This document shows, piece by piece, positions 60,216 to 64,000 of a stretch of 64,000 bases of DNA. The translations under genes were made by a program, and so were the position numbers. Positions within the stretch are counted from its first letter, which is position 1. Each line of letters starts with the position of its first letter. Under the pieces are notes generated by a model. It worked only from the letters and a program-made list of their open reading frames with translations. It did no database searches and was not told the DNA's origin. This stretch comes from Gavia stellata (taxonomy: Eukaryota; Chordata; Aves; Gaviiformes; Gaviidae): contig NC_082602.1 of NCBI RefSeq assembly GCF_030936135.1, positions 3,286,001 through 3,350,000 of the forward strand, given 5' to 3'.

Positions 60216-62707
60216 TATGAGGAGGGAATAGGGTTGCAGCTGTGTTCGGAGGCAGCCCGGTATTGGAGCAGGCTGGAAAGGCAGGTAGAGAAGAGGAAAA
60301 ACTGTTTCCGAGGCATGCTACTCAGGCTTTAAGGCATCATTCTATTGTGCGAGGTGGAAGACTGTCACCAAGAGCCGTAGGTGGAGAGGAGATAGTGTTT
60401 TCATCACCTTTTGGGGGTTTTTTTTGTTTGTATTTTAGAAAGGTTTCATATTGATTAATAGTAAAAAGTAAACTTTCTGAAACTTTCCTTGTGTTTCACT
60501 GAGTGCAGTAAACAAACAGCTTCTGAGTATTGATAATGTTAGCAAATATTTATTGTGTAGTAGAACTGTTTGTACTTTGTAATTGATTCACAGATGTATT
60601 AGCTTGAGTGCTGAACGAGCAGGAGGTACTTGGCTTTCTGCAGACCAAAATACGAATTGAGCAGTGTTTTTAACAGGAGTGCAGGTACACATCAGTGTCT
60701 CTGAGCGTGTGGATACAGCTTCTTTTAAGTAGAGTGAAATTTGCCAGCAAGCAAACTTGCTTCCAGGTGCGACCCATCAATTTACAGCAATTACTCAATT
60801 GGAGCTCTTGTTTAATGAGACTGGCGTTAGCCACAGAAGAGGGAGGTACGGTTGTATAGATGTTGCCACGATCCCTGGTTTATGCTGAAAACTAGGTAAG
60901 TGTTACAGGCTGGCTGTGGAGGGTTGTGTATTTGTTCATTGTGTTCAGGGCTGGAGTTTCACAAACGGATTAAACCTGTGCTGCTGCCAGAAACAACAAT
61001 TTTGTCTTCCTTGCTGTCTTTGGCTGCCAGTTCCTGCCTCCAAATTGCCCTCTTGTACTGGCATGGATGTTACATGGCTACACAGTGAACTGTATCAGAA
61101 CTGAACCAGGGTGAAATGAGCCTTTGGGGGGGATTTTTTTTTGATTAGTTATGTTTGAAATAGTCTGATTTAGCTTGTTGCCTGGCTGCCTGTGGCAGGG
61201 AGGAGGTGAGGAATGCTGCAGTGGACAGCAGGGCTGGTTTAGAGCATTGCTGAGACAGAGGCGCCTGACTCAGCTGGGGAAAAAGCAGGACTCCAGGCTT
61301 CCCTCTCCAAATTTTCACTTTACAACTTACTTTCTGCCAGTGAATGTGTCAGAATGTTTCAGCCTTTCAATTTTGGTTGTGCAGATCTCAGATGATTTAC
61401 AAGAATTGGAGGCTGTGCTGCTTTTCTAGGCTCGTATGAGTTCCCTGTTGTTCCTGTTGGTGCCAGTGAAACTGTGCTTGTCCAGACCACGAGGCAGTCC
61501 ACAGAGTCAGTAAATCTAAACCTGAGTACTGCTCTTTCTGCAGTGCTAGAGGTGGAAAGGAAAGGAGGGAACTGCTTCCTGACCCTTCAGGTGCAATGTC
61601 AGGAGAGATCCTGTACCCCGAGTCAAGGGAACGTTTCCTGTTAATACCTCCACTTCTGGCTGGGGTGATTTTTCTTTGGGTGTGACTTTTGTACTTTCCT
61701 GATTTTGTTTACACCTTGAGTGAATGGCACACTGGATTTTTTGTTGTTTGCTACCAGTACTGTCAACTCAATTAAAAGCATATTGCTTTCTTCCCTAAAT
61801 AGGACGAGCCACTTTGTAGCTGGACTTGCTTTGTGATGTTTCTTTTTTCTCTTTTTTTTTTTTAACTTCATTAGTTGTCTTGCCATTGGAAGAGTTGTAA
61901 AACAGTTTCTGTTAGTGCATGCGGTTTTAATTTTTCTGACCAGATACAATACATGAGGGTTTAAGCTTTTGTGTTTGGAAAAAAGTAAATCTTGTGAATT
62001 CCAAGACAGCATAATTACTTTTAAAGTGTGCAGTAGCGAGGAAATCCTAGTCTGTTGAAAGGGTTGAGGATCTTGAAAGGCTGAGAGCTTGGCAGCTGTT
62101 TGTGGGAGAAAGCGCTGCCTGTGAGCCTGCCGTGGACTTACCCAGGGACTAGCTATGAACCAGCCGGCAGAGAAGCCTTTTCTGTCGGGTGTGGAGGCTG
62201 GCTCCCTGATGGTGGCAGCTGAAGAGCTGGAGCATGCAAATAACTGGCTCTGTGGACTGGTTGTATAGGGTTTTCATTTAGACCTGTTCCACGGGCATCT
62301 TTTTGACTGATCAAAGGAAATACTTTTTTTTTTTCATTGGGTAGATGAACTTGATAAGATACATCTTAGCTTGGTATTAAGGTTTTTTCAGTGTTTGGTC
62401 TTGGGTGTTTTGGTACTTTTTGTGAAGCAGCTCTATCTGCAGTGTGTCTTAGATGGCAAAAAGATGTCTCCAGTCTATTCTTTCTTCTCTTACCACACAA
62501 AAGTATAAGGAAGTCTGCAGAAGGGCCTCAGTCCTCTGTGAAAGCTGCTCAAGCTTATCAAGATTCTGCTACCTCAAGAACAAGTGGCAGCCCCAAGAGA
62601 ATAAGCTGGCTCTTTTGAAGGCAGATTCAACTCTCTGGTGAATAGGGATGTTTCACCTAGTTCGTGTTTCTTTCGTAGGTACGTGGTGAGGTGACAGCTA
62701 TTGAACT

Positions 62708-63829
62708 ATGGCATTCAACAAGATTTGGTGTACCGTAGCCCTTGGACTTCTGCTGCCTTTTTCTTACGCCCATACGGACTTCTTCACTTCCATTGGTGAG
62801 ACATGCTTTGGTGTATAATGCTGCATAGCCGAAAGAATTTCTTGACGGCTCTCAAAACTGATTCTGCAATGATCTGTTAATGGCATGCAAGGCTTTAATC
62901 GGTACAGAACTTAATCAGTACTGAACTAAATCCACTTACAAGTTCTTACGACCTTATTGACTTCTTTTTTTGGGGAGAAACAGGCTTTGAGTTAAGTCAG
63001 TCCAGTTAGCGTAATGACCCAGGCTAGGCTTTGTATTCCTTATGTATTCTTAGAGGTATGGACTTTTAAACAAAACTTTGGTGTGGACTGTTGCACACAT
63101 ACAGAAGCAAGCAGAAGAGCTGCTGAGGGTAAATAATGATACCAGAATGTCAGCTTACTCTCTCTTGGGTTCTGATGGCCGGTGACACAGCTGAAGATGT
63201 GGACTGCATCACTTCATGATGAACCAGTTCAGCTGCCTCCTTGCAGGAAATGAAACTATTATTAATTAATAACAGAGTCTGTTAGGAGACCTATTGAAAT
63301 CATGCAAGTAATCTTAAAAATAAACCACTAGATTAGTATTGTATATCAAACATGAAGTCTTTGTATATTTCTGTAGCTTTGTCTTTATTTGCTCTACATT
63401 ACATATGCTTGGATGAAAGATTACTCTTGTTGCAACCTACTTCCTTTTCCAAATGAATCCTAAATTAGTTCTAATAATAAATATGTGGTATTACGTTAAC
63501 TTCCATGGCAACAAGCTTGGTCCAACATGGGATTGTCTCCTTCAAAAAAAAAAATAAAAGGCAAGAAGCTTTACTCAAATGCCTCTTCAGGATTATTTAA
63601 ACAAATGCAGAAGGACTTTGGGGAAGAAAGAGTTGAAGAGAGGAAGAGTTGAATGAGAGGAAGAATGCCTCTAATTCTCAGTTCTCAGTTTTTTTGTTTC
63701 TCCTTCTCTAACCAAACTCATTTGTTTTCTAGGTCATATGACAGACTTAATTAATACAGAGAAGGATCTGGTAGTGTCACTGAAAGATTACATCAAGGCA
63801 GAAGAAAGCAAGCTGGAACAGATCAAAAA
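62708..63829 (+). CDS. P4HA1: Prolyl 4-hydroxylase subunit alpha-1, first two coding exons (partial)
   Basis: Exon 62679-62795 carries the start codon at 62708; the next coding exon is 63733-63829. Phases agree (1, then 2) and the gene continues past the window. The first 62 residues are visible. A hydrophobic signal peptide (WCTVALGLLLPFSYA, residues about 7-21) is followed by HTDFFTSIG and then HMTDLINTEKDLV and SLKDYIKAEESKLEQIKK, matching the mature N-terminus of human P4HA1 (FFTSIGQMTDLI, SLKDYIKAEEDKLEQIKK). The visible part belongs to the N-terminal dimerisation region; the peptide-binding and catalytic domains lie beyond the window. The alpha subunit, with P4HB, hydroxylates collagen prolines in the endoplasmic reticulum, using iron, 2-oxoglutarate and ascorbate. 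The start was chosen because it directly opens the signal peptide. Confidence 0.93.
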
Positions 63830-64000
63830 GTAAGCAGCTTGTTTCATAATGCTAATAGATAATAATTTGAGTCCACCCTTATAAAGTGCTTCTCAAGGCT
63901 GATTAAATTTGTGGAATTTTTCCCCTGAGGCAAAGCTTAAACTAGCAGTTTTTGCTGGGTTTTTGTCCTAAGTTATTATCTCTGAGCCATTGGTTTGTTT
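63830..64000 (+). other. P4HA1: P4HA1 intron 3 (5' part)
   Basis: This begins with the donor GTAAGC after the second coding exon and runs off the window. No exon is visible. Confidence 0.8.

Larger units (their letters stand above)
55394..62678 (+). other. P4HA1: P4HA1 intron 1
   Basis: The 7.3-kb first intron has a CpG-rich 5' part (to about 56010) that holds two TACGTG elements, a TTACGTAA palindrome and a GGCCC repeat. The remainder is AT-rich unique DNA with one CR1 fragment. Open frames on either strand are short and unrecognised. An additional alternative 5'UTR exon cannot be excluded. Confidence 0.6.

Overview
This is a nuclear chromosome segment from a vertebrate, most likely a bird. 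Every recognisable gene is spliced, with GT-AG introns and vertebrate codon use. The proteins align closely with human orthologues, introns and gaps are short, and the only interspersed repeats I recognise are two CR1 LINE 3' ends, the family typical of birds (also present in other reptiles). I cannot fix the species from sequence alone.

Layout, left to right. (1) 1-1690: last intron, last coding exon and 3'UTR of TFAM, plus strand. (2) 1990-5640: complete DNAJC9, plus strand, five exons (259 aa), with a CpG-island promoter. (3) 8271-22557: complete FAM149B1, minus strand, 14 coding exons (589 aa), tail-to-tail with DNAJC9. (4) 22558-22694: a 137-bp CpG-rich gap between the FAM149B1 and ECD start codons, very probably a bidirectional promoter. 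(5) 22695-34095: complete ECD, plus strand, 13 coding exons (635 aa). (6) 34096-42821: intergenic DNA with one CR1 3' end. (7) 42822-48367: NUDT13, minus strand, eight coding exons (about 348 aa), with a probable non-coding first exon and promoter near 49.9-50.1 kb. (8) 50121-55040: intergenic, with a cluster of perfect short inverted repeats. (9) 55041-64000: start of P4HA1, plus strand: TATA-containing CpG-island promoter, non-coding exon 1, a 7.3-kb first intron with an older CR1 copy, then two coding exons; the gene runs off the window.

DNAJC9, FAM149B1, ECD, NUDT13 and P4HA1 are neighbours in the same order on human 10q22. TFAM is also on human chromosome 10 but well away from DNAJC9, so the TFAM-DNAJC9 junction is a rearrangement relative to human. 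The genes are housekeeping genes of separate pathways: mitochondrial DNA packaging, histone H3-H4 co-chaperoning, ciliary function, R2TP/splicing-linked ECD, a mitochondrial Nudix hydrolase and collagen prolyl hydroxylation. They do not form a functional operon. Exon coordinates were read by eye from splice signals, reading phase and similarity to remembered human proteins. No provirus, defence system, CRISPR array or other new system was found. The most useful observations are promoter motif clusters, a short terminal exon of FAM149B1, an uncertain splice junction in NUDT13 and several repeats able to form unusual structures.
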